From NCBI GenBank assembly GCA_965279255.1, contig OZ257146.1:2418001-2482000 (forward strand): a stretch of DNA of 64,000 bases, read 5' to 3'. This document shows, in pieces, positions 1 through 8,760 of this stretch; positions within the stretch are counted from its first letter, which is position 1; each line of letters opens with the position of its first letter. A model generated the notes under the pieces. The model made no database searches. It was given only the letters and a program-made list of their open reading frames with translations, and had not been told where the DNA came from. A program made the position numbers and the translations under genes. This DNA comes from CAMFLJ01 sp965279255 (GTDB lineage: Bacteria; Actinomycetota; Acidimicrobiia; Acidimicrobiales; Acidimicrobilacustridaceae).

Positions 1-5
1 GAGCC

Positions 6-26
6 TATCTGAGGAACCGTCAGATA
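6..26. promoter_or_regulatory. Palindromic operator, site 1 of 7
   Basis: Two 9-base arms, TATCTGAGG and CGTCAGATA, flank the spacer AAC with one arm mismatch. The core matches the TCTGACG-N3-CGTCAGA palindrome found before six other units in this window. It lies about 135 bases before the P450 start, in the right place to control it. The binding protein is unknown; the size and symmetry fit a TetR-type dimer. Confidence 0.7.
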
Positions 27-161
27 TAAGAAGGGCGTCCGCCGCTCGGTCAGGACCTTCGCGTCTGGACGACTGCAACCCGGTTCCACCATCCTGGGCG
101 GCGAACGGGTGACGAGCACCCGCCCGGGCCACCCGGGCGCTACCAGGGGGAGACACGGAAC

Positions 162-1397
162 ATGGCCGACGACCGAGGCCGGATCTTCATCGATCCGGCG
201 GCCTACACCGACCTCGAGCGCTGGCACGCCATCGCCGCCGAGCTGCGGGCCGAGGGTCCCCTGCACCGGGTCGAGCTTCCCGATCGGGACCCGTTCTGGG
301 CCGTCGTGGGCCTCCCCGAGATCATGGAGATCGAGAAGAACTCCGACGTGTTCACCAACGCCCCGGACCCGGTCATGAACCCGAAGGGGCGGATGACCGA
401 GGAGCGCGAGGAGAGCCCGGTCAACACCCTCATCCAGATGGACGGCGAGGAGCACAAGGCCCACCGCCAGCTGGTCAACGAGTGGTTCAAGCCCGGCGAG
501 GTCAAGAAGCTCTCGGACCAGGTCGCCCTCCAGGCCACGCGCTCGGTCGACGAGATGGCGGCGCGGGGCGGCTCCTGCGACTTCGCCACCGACGTCGCCA
601 TGAACTACCCGCTGCGCGTGATCCTCGACATCCTCGGCCTGCCCGAGGAGGAGTTCCCGAGGATGCTCCGCCTCACCCAGGAGCTGTTCGGTGACGGCGA
701 CCCGGACTTCCAGCGGTCCGGCGAGGACGACCAGGCCATGGCCGTGATCATGGACGTCATCACCCTGTTCACCGGCCTCAACGCCGAGCGCCGCGAGCAC
801 CCCACGACCGACCTGGCCACCGTGATCGCCAACGGCGAGATCGACGGCAAGCCGCTCGAGGACATGGACACCTACGGCTACTACCTGATCGTGGCCACGG
901 CGGGCCACGACACCACCTCCAACGCCGTCGGCGGTGGCATGGAGGCCCTGCTCGAGCACCCGGCCGAGCTCGAGAAGCTCATGGCCGACCCGGCGCTGAT
1001 CGACGGCGCCGCCGACGAGATCGTGCGATGGGTGAGCCCGGTGAAGCACTTCATGCGCACGGCCCAGCAGGACTACACCCTCGCCGGTGGCCAGGAGATC
1101 AAGGCCGGCGACTGGCTCCTGCTCTCGTACCAGTCGGCCAACCGCGACGAGCGGGTGTTCGAGGACCCGTTCACCTTCGACGTGACCCGGCCCGACTCCG
1201 ACAAGCACCTCGGGTTCGGCTTCGGGCGCCACTACTGCCTCGGCGCCCACCTCGCCCGGCTCGAGATCCGGGCCCTGTTCAAGGAGCTCATCCCCCGCCT
1301 CGAGCACATCGAGCTGGCCGGGGCCCCCGCCCAGACCGCGTCGGTCCTGGTGAGCGGGCCCAAGCGCCTCCCGGTGAGCTACAGCTTCAAGAGCTGA
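162..1397 (+). CDS. Cytochrome P450
   Basis: A 411-residue soluble bacterial P450, full length for the family. The oxygen-activating I-helix motif AGHDTTS is at residues 247-253. The haem loop FGFGRHYCLGAH carries the axial Cys359. It should hydroxylate a lipophilic substrate using electrons from a ferredoxin and reductase that are not in the window. The ATG at 162 follows an AGGGGGAGA ribosome site. A TCTGACG-type operator lies upstream, shared with steroid C/D-ring genes, so a steroid or isoprenoid substrate is a reasonable inference. I cannot assign a CYP subfamily by eye. Confidence 0.93.
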   Translation: MADDRGRIFIDPAAYTDLERWHAIAAELRAEGPLHRVELPDRDPFWAVVGLPEIMEIEKNSDVFTNAPDPVMNPKGRMTEEREESPVNTLIQMDGEEHKAHRQLVNEWFKPGEVKKLSDQVALQATRSVDEMAARGGSCDFATDVAMNYPLRVILDILGLPEEEFPRMLRLTQELFGDGDPDFQRSGEDDQAMAVIMDVITLFTGLNAERREHPTTDLATVIANGEIDGKPLEDMDTYGYYLIVATAGHDTTSNAVGGGMEALLEHPAELEKLMADPALIDGAADEIVRWVSPVKHFMRTAQQDYTLAGGQEIKAGDWLLLSYQSANRDERVFEDPFTFDVTRPDSDKHLGFGFGRHYCLGAHLARLEIRALFKELIPRLEHIELAGAPAQTASVLVSGPKRLPVSYSFKS

Positions 1398-1492
1398 GCC
1401 GGTCGCCCTCCGGCTCCCGCTCCCGCCGGACGTCCGCCTGCATACGATATGCGGCGGTGTCCGGAAGGGGTCCGGGCCGGAGGGGGACCGAG

Positions 1493-2536
1493 ATGACCGA
1501 CGGGCGCGTGCTCGACGAGCTGGGCTTCTACACGTTGGCGGGCCAGCCGGGCTCGTCCCGCGAGCTGATCGACGAGGTCGTCGAGGCCGAGGCCCTCGGC
1601 CTCGGTCGGGCCTTCATCAGCGAGCGCTACAACAAGAAGGAGGCCGCGGTGCTGTGCGGCGCGGCCGGCGCCGTGAGCGAGTCGATCGCCATCTCCACCG
1701 CGGCCACCAACCACAACACCCGCCACCCCATCGTCACCGCCGGCATGGTCCGCACCATGCAGAGCCTCACCGGCGGGCGCTTCACCCTCGGCCTCGGCCG
1801 GGGCATCGCCCCCATGCAGGACGCCTACGGCATCCCCCGCATCACCACCGCCCAGATGGAGGACTTCGTCGGCATCATGCGCCGGCTCTTCCGCGGTGAG
1901 GTGATCATGGGCCACGACGGCCCGGCGGGCTCGTGGCCGGTGCTGCACCTCGACGCCACCCTCGACGAGCACGTCCCGCTCGGCATCGTGGCCTTCGGCC
2001 CCGAGACGCTGAAGCTCGCCGGGCGCTGCTTCGACGAGGTCGTGCTCCACACCTACTTCACCGACGAGACCACCGCCCGGTGCGTGACGACGGTGAAGGA
2101 CGCCGCCGAGCAGGCCGGCCGGAACCCCGACGACGTCAAGGTCTGGTCGTGCTTCGCCACCGTCGGCGACTGGGTTCCCGAGGACAAGCGCCTCATGAAG
2201 ACCGTGGGCCGCCTCGGCACCTACCTCCAGGGCTACGGCGACCTCCTGGTGCGCACGAACGGCTGGGACCACGACGTGCTCGACCGCTTCCTGGCCGACC
2301 CGGTCATCACCGGCGTGCGGGGCCTCGACGTGGTGGGCACCCCCGAGCAGCTCCAGCACGCCGCCACCCTCATCCCCCAGGAGTGGCTCGAGGCCAGTGC
2401 CACCGGCTCCACCGAGCAGTGCCTCGCCGCCATCCAGGGCCAGTTCGACCTCGGCTGCGACGGCGTGATCATGCACGGCGCCACGCCCGACGAGCTGACC
2501 CCGATCGTGGCCGCCTACCGGGAGGCGAACGGATGA
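1493..2536 (+). CDS. Luciferase-like F420-dependent oxidoreductase (MSMEG_2249-like)
   Basis: A 347-residue TIM-barrel protein of the luciferase-like monooxygenase superfamily. The N-terminal barrel strand and the segment SLTGGRFTLGLGRG (about residues 84-97) are typical, and it resembles a family of probable F420-dependent enzymes from mycobacteria. The start ATG at 1493 follows GGAGGGGGACCGAG. Its TGA overlaps the ATG of the molybdopterin enzyme (ATGA), so the two are translationally coupled and probably act in one pathway. A short palindrome, GCATACGATATGC (1440-1452), lies in the leader and may be a promoter or operator element. Substrate unknown. Confidence 0.85.
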   Translation: MTDGRVLDELGFYTLAGQPGSSRELIDEVVEAEALGLGRAFISERYNKKEAAVLCGAAGAVSESIAISTAATNHNTRHPIVTAGMVRTMQSLTGGRFTLGLGRGIAPMQDAYGIPRITTAQMEDFVGIMRRLFRGEVIMGHDGPAGSWPVLHLDATLDEHVPLGIVAFGPETLKLAGRCFDEVVLHTYFTDETTARCVTTVKDAAEQAGRNPDDVKVWSCFATVGDWVPEDKRLMKTVGRLGTYLQGYGDLLVRTNGWDHDVLDRFLADPVITGVRGLDVVGTPEQLQHAATLIPQEWLEASATGSTEQCLAAIQGQFDLGCDGVIMHGATPDELTPIVAAYREANG

Positions 2537-4620
2537 CCGAGACCCGCACCACCTTCTGCCGGCTGTGCGAGGTCGGTTGCGGGCTCGTCGCCGAGATCGA
2601 CGCCGACGGAGCGATCAGCCGCCTCCGCCCGGACAAGGACCATCCCGTCACCGCCGGCTTCGCCTGCAACAAGGGCCTGCTCGCCCTCGACGTGCACAAC
2701 GACCCGGCGCGGGTCGACCGCCCGCTGCGCCGCACCGCCGACGGCACCTTCGTCGAGCAGAGCTGGGACGACGCCCTCGACGACATCGCCAGGCGGCTGA
2801 CGGCGATCATCGCCGAGCACGGTCCCGGCGCCGTTGCCTTCTACCTGGGGAACCCCACCGCGTTCAACGCCACCGCCGGCCCCGCGGGCGGCCTGTTCGC
2901 CCTGCAGCTCGGCACCGATCGCATCTTCACCGCCGGCAGCCAGGACTGCTCGAACAAGTTCGCCATCGGCGAGCTCCTCTGGGGCTCGGCCCAGGTGCAC
3001 CTGGTCGCCGACCTCGACCGCACCGACCACGTGCTGCTGCTCGGCACCAACCCGCGGGTCAGCAAGGGCTCGTTCCTCGTGGCCCCCGACCCGGTGGCCA
3101 AGCTGGCCGAGATCGAGGCCCGTGGCGGCCGGGTCGTCTTCGTCGACCCCCGGCACTGCGAGCCCAAGGTCGGCGAGACCGTGCAGATCAGCCCCGACAC
3201 CGACGTCTACCTCCTCGCCGCCATGCTCCACGAGATCGACCGCACCGTCGGCTTCGACCCCGACGGTGCCGCCCGGGTGCGCGACCTCGACGCCCTCCGC
3301 GGCTTCCTCGCCCAGTTCCCGCCCGAGCGGGTCGCTCCCGTGGTCGGCCTCCCGGTCGAGAAGGTCGTGGCCATGGCCCAGGAGTTCGCCGGTGCGCCCA
3401 GCGCGTCGGTGCACGTCTCCACCGGCGTGAACATGGGCCGCCAGGGCGCGCTCGCCTACTGGCTCACCACCATCCTGTCGCTGCTCACCGGCAACTTCGA
3501 CCGGTCGGGCGGCAACGTCGTCGCCACCCGCGCCACCGCTCCGCCTCCGGCCCCACGCGGCACCGACGAGAGCTCGTTCGTCGACACCCCGTTCGGGCGC
3601 TACCGGCCGACCCAGGGCGGCCATCCCGGCGCCCTGCTCGCCTCCATGATCCGCGAGGGCGAGCCCCCGATCCGGGCGCTCGTCTCGCTGGCCGGCAACC
3701 CCGTGCTCAGCATCGGCGGCGGCGACGACCTCGCCGAGGCGCTGGCCGACCTCGACCTGCTCGTCACCGTCGACTTCTACCGCAACGCCACCGGCGAGCT
3801 CGCCGACCACGTGCTCCCCACCCGCGACTGGTTCGAGCGCGAGGACCTCAACACCTTCGTGCAGGGCACCCAGGTCACGCCGTTCGTGCAGTGGACCGGC
3901 CCGGTGGTCGAGCCGCGGGGCGAGCGCCGCACCGAGCAGTCGATCTTCGCCGAGCTGGCCGACCGCATGGGCCACGCCCCGGTGTTCGGCCCCGACGGCG
4001 ACGTGCTGTCGATGCTCTACGACGCCAGCCTGGCCGAGCACGGGCTGTCGATGGCCGACCTGCGCGCCAGCGACGACGGGGTGGCCGTGCTGGCCCCGAC
4101 GGAGCCCGGCGGCTTCCTCGACCGCGCCACGGCCGACGGCACGCTCGACGGCGCTCCCGCCATGCTCGAGCCGGCCCGCCGGCGGGCACAGGCGCAGTTC
4201 GAGGAGCTGCTGGCCGAGCCCGAGCACCAGCTCAAGCTGATCACCCGGCGCACGTCGCACACCATCAACTCGGCGATGCAGAACGTCGAGCGGCTGAAGA
4301 AGGGGCTCGGGGCCGACAACCCCCTGTTCCTCTCCCCCGCCGATGCCGAGCGCCTCCGCGTCGCCGACGGGTCGCGGGTCCGCGTCTCCAACCCGTTCGG
4401 CACCATCGAGGCCAAGGCGCAGATCGACGACACCCTGCGGCCCGGCGTGGTGGCCATGACCCACGGCTTCGGCAACGCCCGCACCGACGGCCAGCCGGTC
4501 GCCCAGCGCTTCCCCGGCGTCAACGTCAACGCGCTGTCCCCGACGGGCCCCGGCACCTTCGATCCGGTGAGCACCATGTCGCAGCTGACCGGCATCCCCG
4601 TCGAGGTCGCCCCCATCTGA
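2533..4620 (+). CDS. Molybdopterin-dependent oxidoreductase, formate dehydrogenase-like
   Basis: A 695-residue member of the DMSO reductase/formate dehydrogenase superfamily. An N-terminal [4Fe-4S] site is formed by Cys9, Cys12, Cys16 and Cys45. The catalytic domain follows; Cys139 in GSQDCSNKF sits where the molybdenum ligand is expected. A C-terminal molybdopterin-dinucleotide-binding domain covers about residues 590-695 (RLRVADGSRVRVSN, GVVAMTHGFGN). There is no Tat signal, so it should be cytoplasmic. No electron-transfer subunit follows, and the 4-base overlap with the upstream flavoenzyme gene suggests that gene as partner. The substrate could be a hydroxylated or aldehyde intermediate rather than formate; this is inference. 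Confidence 0.88.
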   Translation: MTETRTTFCRLCEVGCGLVAEIDADGAISRLRPDKDHPVTAGFACNKGLLALDVHNDPARVDRPLRRTADGTFVEQSWDDALDDIARRLTAIIAEHGPGAVAFYLGNPTAFNATAGPAGGLFALQLGTDRIFTAGSQDCSNKFAIGELLWGSAQVHLVADLDRTDHVLLLGTNPRVSKGSFLVAPDPVAKLAEIEARGGRVVFVDPRHCEPKVGETVQISPDTDVYLLAAMLHEIDRTVGFDPDGAARVRDLDALRGFLAQFPPERVAPVVGLPVEKVVAMAQEFAGAPSASVHVSTGVNMGRQGALAYWLTTILSLLTGNFDRSGGNVVATRATAPPPAPRGTDESSFVDTPFGRYRPTQGGHPGALLASMIREGEPPIRALVSLAGNPVLSIGGGDDLAEALADLDLLVTVDFYRNATGELADHVLPTRDWFEREDLNTFVQGTQVTPFVQWTGPVVEPRGERRTEQSIFAELADRMGHAPVFGPDGDVLSMLYDASLAEHGLSMADLRASDDGVAVLAPTEPGGFLDRATADGTLDGAPAMLEPARRRAQAQFEELLAEPEHQLKLITRRTSHTINSAMQNVERLKKGLGADNPLFLSPADAERLRVADGSRVRVSNPFGTIEAKAQIDDTLRPGVVAMTHGFGNARTDGQPVAQRFPGVNVNALSPTGPGTFDPVSTMSQLTGIPVEVAPI

Positions 4621-4652
4621 TCCGGCCCTCCACCGGCCGGTAGGGTCGACCC

Positions 4653-5900
4653 ATGAAGCTCGGAGACACCGGAAACGCCGACGCCCTCCCGTTCGGCAAG
4701 CCCCTCGACGGCGTGCGCGTGCTCGCCCTCGAGCAGATGCAGGCGCTGCCGTACGCCACCCAGCTGCTGACGCGCCTCGGCGCCGACGTGGTGAAGGTCG
4801 AGAGCACCAAGGGCGGCGACCTCGGCCGGGGCTCGCTCCCGGGCATGCCCGACCCCGAGGGCCGCAACCTCGGTGCGACGTTCCTGCGCAACAACCTCGG
4901 CAAGAAGTCGATCTGCGTCGACCTCAAGGCCCCCGAGGGCCGCCAGCTCATCCTCGACCTGGCCCCGAAGTTCGACATCGTCGCCGAGAACTTCAAGGGC
5001 GGCGCCCTGGCCCGCATGGGCCTCGGCTACGACGACATCGCCGCCGTGCACCCCGCAGTCGTCTACGTCTCGGTGTCCGGCTTCGGCAACCTGGTTCCCA
5101 CCCCCTACGACGGCTGGCCGGCCTACGCCGCCATCGCCGAGGCCATGTCGGGCATCTACGACTACCGCCGCCCCGCCGGCGAGCCGCCGAAGGCCTCGCC
5201 GGTCGGTGCCCTCGGCGACATCGGCACCGCCCTGTTCGCCACCATCGGCCTGCTCGCCGCCCTGCGCCACCGCGACCAGACCGGCGTCGGCCAGTACGTC
5301 GACGTCGCCATGTTCGACTCCATGGTCGCCATGACCGACATCGTCGTGAACTTCTGGTCGATGGGCGCGTGGCCCAAGCCGGGCGCCGGGATGGCCATGA
5401 TCCTCGACGGCTTCGAGGCCTCGAACGGCTGGTTCATCATCCAGTGCGGCCGCGAGCACGAGTTCGAGCGCCTGGCCAACGCCGTCGGCCACCCCGAGTG
5501 GCTCACCGACGAGCGCCTCTCCACCCGCCAGGGCTGGCGCGACCACATGGACGACGTGCTGCGACCCGGCGTCAAGGCGTGGGCCGCCGACAAGACCAAC
5601 GTCGAGGCCTGCTTCGCCCTGGCCCAGGCCGGCATCGCCGCCGGGCCCTGCCTCACCCCTGAGCAGGTCATCGACGACCCGCACCTGGCGGCGCGGAACA
5701 TGGTCGTCGAGATCCCCCGCACCGACGGCGGCGAGCCCGTGCTCACCCCGGGGAACCCCATCAAGATGTCGAGGATGGCCGACGGTCCCGAGACCCGCAT
5801 GCCGTGGGTCGGCGAGCACACCGACGAGGTCCTCGCCGCCGAGCTCGGCCTCGACAACGCCGCCCTGGCCGCCCTGCGCGAGAAGGGCGTCGTCGCCTAG
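4653..5900 (+). CDS. Family III CoA-transferase (CaiB/BaiF type)
   Basis: A 415-residue protein with the class III CoA-transferase fold (formyl-CoA transferase, alpha-methylacyl-CoA racemase relatives). The conserved catalytic aspartate is Asp189 in GALGDIGTALF, which forms the acyl-enzyme anhydride in this family. The N-terminal LDGVRVLALEQ and GADVVKVE motifs bind CoA. It would either move CoA between acids or epimerise an alpha-methyl branch, as needed for sterol or isoprenoid side chains. It lies 32 bases after the molybdopterin gene with a small CCGGCC/GGCCGG stem between, probably in the same transcript. Confidence 0.9.
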   Translation: MKLGDTGNADALPFGKPLDGVRVLALEQMQALPYATQLLTRLGADVVKVESTKGGDLGRGSLPGMPDPEGRNLGATFLRNNLGKKSICVDLKAPEGRQLILDLAPKFDIVAENFKGGALARMGLGYDDIAAVHPAVVYVSVSGFGNLVPTPYDGWPAYAAIAEAMSGIYDYRRPAGEPPKASPVGALGDIGTALFATIGLLAALRHRDQTGVGQYVDVAMFDSMVAMTDIVVNFWSMGAWPKPGAGMAMILDGFEASNGWFIIQCGREHEFERLANAVGHPEWLTDERLSTRQGWRDHMDDVLRPGVKAWAADKTNVEACFALAQAGIAAGPCLTPEQVIDDPHLAARNMVVEIPRTDGGEPVLTPGNPIKMSRMADGPETRMPWVGEHTDEVLAAELGLDNAALAALREKGVVA

Positions 5901-5910
5901 GCCCTCCCCC

Positions 5911-5960
5911 GAACTGGTAGTGGATCGTGTACCTCGGCATACGCCAGGCCCTGCCAGTTC
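5911..5960. terminator. Hairpin between convergent genes
   Basis: Ten-base arms GAACTGGTAG and CTGCCAGTTC pair with one G-T wobble, and an inner CGTGT/ATACG stem is possible. It lies exactly between two converging genes, so it can end both transcripts. Confidence 0.6.
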
Positions 5961-5970
5961 GAGTGTGAGG

Positions 5971-7230
5971 TCAGGGGATGGTGGCCATCGAGTAGGTGAT
6001 CTCCCACGGGAGGGTGCGCTGGGCGCCGGTCGTGATGTCGATCACCCGGGACTCGCTGAGCCCGTGGAAGATCACCGACGAGCCGTCGAAGGTCCAGGCG
6101 GCTGAACCGATCGGCTCGCCGACCGCCACCGTGGTGCCCGGGAGCACACGCATGGCAAGGGTGCCGACGTCGACGACGGCCAGGTCGGCCGACGGCTCGA
6201 TCGGCATGTTCTCCTGGCCGGCGACGAACACCGCCAGGTGGCTGCCGTCGTCGGAGAAGGCGCCGCCACCGATGTAGCCGAACTCGGGCCGGGCCACCGT
6301 GCGGCTCTCCATGGTGTCGAGGTTCGTGATCACCAACCCGCAGCCGGTGCTCAGCGGGTCGCAGTCGTCGTCGAGCCACGCCAGGATCGGCAGGCCCTCC
6401 GGATAGACGGTCGCATCGACCACCCACCGGGCCCGCCCGATCGGTTCGAGCTCGCCGGTGCCCAGGGTCCACAGGGCGATGTCATGAGCCGCCGCGGTCT
6501 GATCGATGCGTTCGAGGACCACCAGGCCGTCGAGCACCTCGTTGGAGGAGGAGAACGTCGGCAGCTGCCAACCGTCGGGAATGGCCCAGGTGCCGTCGAT
6601 CTCGGCGCCCGGCAGGCGGACCCGACTGAGCTGACGCTCCCGGAGGACGTAGAACGACCCGCCGTCGCCGCGGTTGGCCAGGACCTGGTCACCGGCAACA
6701 CCTGTCGCGGTCACCGCACCCGCGCGGTCGACGAGGAAGAGCGAGCCCTGGACGAGGAACCCAGCCATGTTGTTCAACGTGACGACCGCGCTTCGGCCGG
6801 GCTGGGGCGGGTCACCGATCACCAGCGGTGTCGGGCGGTCGGAGCCGGCGTACAGGAACTGCGGCGGCTCCTCGTACGGCAGCCACATGAGCACGGTGCC
6901 GTCGTCGAAGGGCTGTGCCGTCGGCACGGGCACGGTGGTGGTCGGCGTGTCGACCACCGGACCGGGGCCGTCGCTGCGCCGGACGAGGGCCACGGCGGCG
7001 ACCACCGCGACGAGCACGACGGCGGCCGCCCCCACCAGCAGGGCCGTGCGGCGGCGCCCCGAGGTCGGGTCGGCATCGGTCTCGGGGCGGCCGGGACGAT
7101 CCTCTCGTTCCACCGGGTAGTCGGGTGGCGAGGCGTACCCGTCGGCCATCGCCTCGACCGCAGCGCCGTAGCGACGGAGCTCGTCGATCAGGCCGTCGTC
7201 GTTCAGAGCGTCGTCGATCAGGTCAGGCAC
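5971..7230 (-). CDS. Single-pass membrane protein with extracytoplasmic propeller-like domain; putative sigma-factor partner
   Basis: A 419-residue protein starting with GTG. It has a short cytoplasmic N-terminus (about 1-60), one hydrophobic helix (about 62-83, TALLVGAAAVVLVAVVAAVAL), a Thr/Pro-rich linker, then about 310 residues rich in repeated beta motifs (SDDGSHLAVFVA, WTFDGSSVIFHG) that look like WD40/TolB-type blades. The first 8 bases overlap the end of an ECF sigma gene, so the pair is co-expressed. By analogy with sigma/anti-sigma pairs it may hold the sigma factor at the membrane and sense something outside. No zinc anti-sigma HxxxCxxC motif is visible, so that role is inferred from position only. 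Confidence 0.7.
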   Translation of the reverse strand: MPDLIDDALNDDGLIDELRRYGAAVEAMADGYASPPDYPVEREDRPGRPETDADPTSGRRRTALLVGAAAVVLVAVVAAVALVRRSDGPGPVVDTPTTTVPVPTAQPFDDGTVLMWLPYEEPPQFLYAGSDRPTPLVIGDPPQPGRSAVVTLNNMAGFLVQGSLFLVDRAGAVTATGVAGDQVLANRGDGGSFYVLRERQLSRVRLPGAEIDGTWAIPDGWQLPTFSSSNEVLDGLVVLERIDQTAAAHDIALWTLGTGELEPIGRARWVVDATVYPEGLPILAWLDDDCDPLSTGCGLVITNLDTMESRTVARPEFGYIGGGAFSDDGSHLAVFVAGQENMPIEPSADLAVVDVGTLAMRVLPGTTVAVGEPIGSAAWTFDGSSVIFHGLSESRVIDITTGAQRTLPWEITYSMATIP

Positions 7231-7681
7231 GGGTGTCCACCTCCAGCAGGTCTCGCAGCCGAGCCAGGCCGCGGCTGACGTGGTTGCCCACCATCGAGGT
7301 GCTCGTGTCCATGGCCTCGGCCACCTCGGCGTAGCTCCACCCGCAGGCGTGCACGAGCCACACCGCGGTGCGCTGGGTCTCGGGCAGCTCCAGCAGGGCG
7401 GGCACCAGCGCCGGCTCGACGTCGGGCAGCCCGACGGCCGACGGCGCCGGCAGCCGCAGAGGCTTCCGCGGCCGGGTGCGGCTCTGGCCGACGCGGTAGA
7501 GGTAGCCGACGGGGTTCGCCATCTGGCGCACGCGGTCCCAGTGCTCGAAGGCGTAGGCCATGGCCTCGGCCGCGGCGTCGGCCGCGCCCTCCACCCCTCG
7601 CTGGGCCACGAAGGCCCGCACGAGGCGCGGCGAGGAGCCCTTCACGAACTCCTCGAACCCCCGATCAGCCGACCGTGCCAT
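7223..7681 (-). CDS. ECF-family RNA polymerase sigma factor
   Basis: A 152-residue protein with sigma-70 region 2 (about 10-60, including AMAYAFEHWDRV) and region 4 (about 95-145, LPETQRTAVWLVHACGWSYAEVAEAM, the helix-turn-helix that reads the -35). Regions 1 and 3 are absent, as usual for extracytoplasmic-function sigmas; the protein is short even for these. It directs transcription of a small regulon, probably including itself. The ATG at 7681 is used. The downstream gene overlaps by 8 bases and encodes a membrane protein that is the likely regulator. Confidence 0.85.
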   Translation of the reverse strand: MARSADRGFEEFVKGSSPRLVRAFVAQRGVEGAADAAAEAMAYAFEHWDRVRQMANPVGYLYRVGQSRTRPRKPLRLPAPSAVGLPDVEPALVPALLELPETQRTAVWLVHACGWSYAEVAEAMDTSTSMVGNHVSRGLARLRDLLEVDTRA

Positions 7682-7725
7682 CCCGCCTCCTCACCCAGGA
7701 GACCATCGAGGTGCCCAAACGCGCA

Positions 7726-7751
7726 CCACCCCTCCAGAGATGGAGGGGTGG
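7726..7751 (-). terminator. Strong hairpin after the 2OG-oxygenase-like gene
   Basis: Perfect 10-base arms CCACCCCTCC and GGAGGGGTGG enclose AGAGAT. It begins 2 bases past the stop of the upstream minus-strand gene and separates it from the sigma-factor gene. Confidence 0.75.
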
Positions 7752-7752
7752 C

Positions 7753-8733
7753 CTAGCCGACCTTCGGGGGGCGCTTGCCGTAGGTGCTGCTGACCGCGGC
7801 GACCCAGGCCTCGTCGTGGTGGGGGTCGGAGGGGCGCTCGACGGCCACGCCACGCGCCCGCATGTCGTCGACCATCATGTCGATCGCCTGCTCGAAGTCG
7901 AGGTCGTCGGTGTGGGCCTCGGCCCGCTGGCGATCGGCCTCGTCGGCGTAGATCTCGCCCTTCCACGACACGGTGATGCGCACGGTGTCGTCGGCGGCGC
8001 GGGCCACCGGCTCGTCGCCGTTGCGCATCTCCCAGCCGCCGTCGACCCGGTGCAGCAGGGTGTCGTAGGTGAGGCCGGTGATGAGCGGCTCGTCGACCCC
8101 CACCGGCGCGACCCCGTGGTACGTGCGCTCGTTGTCGGCCACGACCGCGATGTTGTCGTAGGGCGTGCCGATCACGGCGTGGTCGCCGTCGGGGCCCTCG
8201 GGCCAGTAGTGGAACTCGCCGCCGGGGCCCTCGTAGAACCACGAGACGGCGGTGGCCAGCTTGATGCGCCACGGCTCGAACAGCCCGCTGTTCATCATCT
8301 GCCCGAGCAGCCAGACCGGGTGGTCGTCGCGGGTGACGCCCCGGAATGCGGGCACGTCGGTGTGGGGCACGAACGGCACCGGGCCCGGCACCATCACGTT
8401 GACGTAGACGGTGGTGGGCACGACCACCGCGTCGGCACCGAACACGTCGTGGGCGGCCTGCACGAAGCGGGGGTTGCCGAGGATGAGGTCGGCCTCGGGC
8501 ACGAGGGCCTCACCGTGGAGGGCGAAATCACGCCGGAACCACGGCGGCACGAACGTGTTCGTGCGGGCATCGCCCGACAGGGCCTGGGTCTCCTTCTCCG
8601 ACCCGGCGTAGCGGACGATCGGCCAGAACGGCTCGACCGCCCGGATCACCCGGAGCACCTCGGCCGTGTCGTCGTAGGCCGGCTGCAGGCGCACCGCGCT
8701 CGGCCGGTCGAGCAGTTCCCCCGTGGACGTCAT
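7753..8733 (-). CDS. Conserved protein with possible HxD...H iron-binding site
   Basis: A 326-residue protein I do not recognise with certainty. It has VPHTDVPAFRG near residue 121 and TYHGVAPVG near residue 204. That HxD...H spacing would suit a double-stranded beta-helix 2-oxoglutarate/Fe(II) oxygenase, but no downstream Arg for 2-oxoglutarate is obvious. Blocks rich in Trp, Tyr and Phe (WFYEGPGGEFHYWPEGPDGD) lie between them. There is no signal peptide or membrane helix. It stands alone between a mycothiol-type isomerase homologue and a terminator. A cupin-like protein of other function is the alternative. Confidence 0.6.
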   Translation of the reverse strand: MTSTGELLDRPSAVRLQPAYDDTAEVLRVIRAVEPFWPIVRYAGSEKETQALSGDARTNTFVPPWFRRDFALHGEALVPEADLILGNPRFVQAAHDVFGADAVVVPTTVYVNVMVPGPVPFVPHTDVPAFRGVTRDDHPVWLLGQMMNSGLFEPWRIKLATAVSWFYEGPGGEFHYWPEGPDGDHAVIGTPYDNIAVVADNERTYHGVAPVGVDEPLITGLTYDTLLHRVDGGWEMRNGDEPVARAADDTVRITVSWKGEIYADEADRQRAEAHTDDLDFEQAIDMMVDDMRARGVAVERPSDPHHDEAWVAAVSSTYGKRPPKVG

Positions 8734-8760
8734 GGGCCCGACGATAGGCGCGTGCCCTGC

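Noticed and set aside
1440..1452. Palindrome GCATACGATATGC before the luciferase-like gene
   Set aside because: Short and single-copy; it may simply be part of a promoter -10 region. It is mentioned only in the gene entry.
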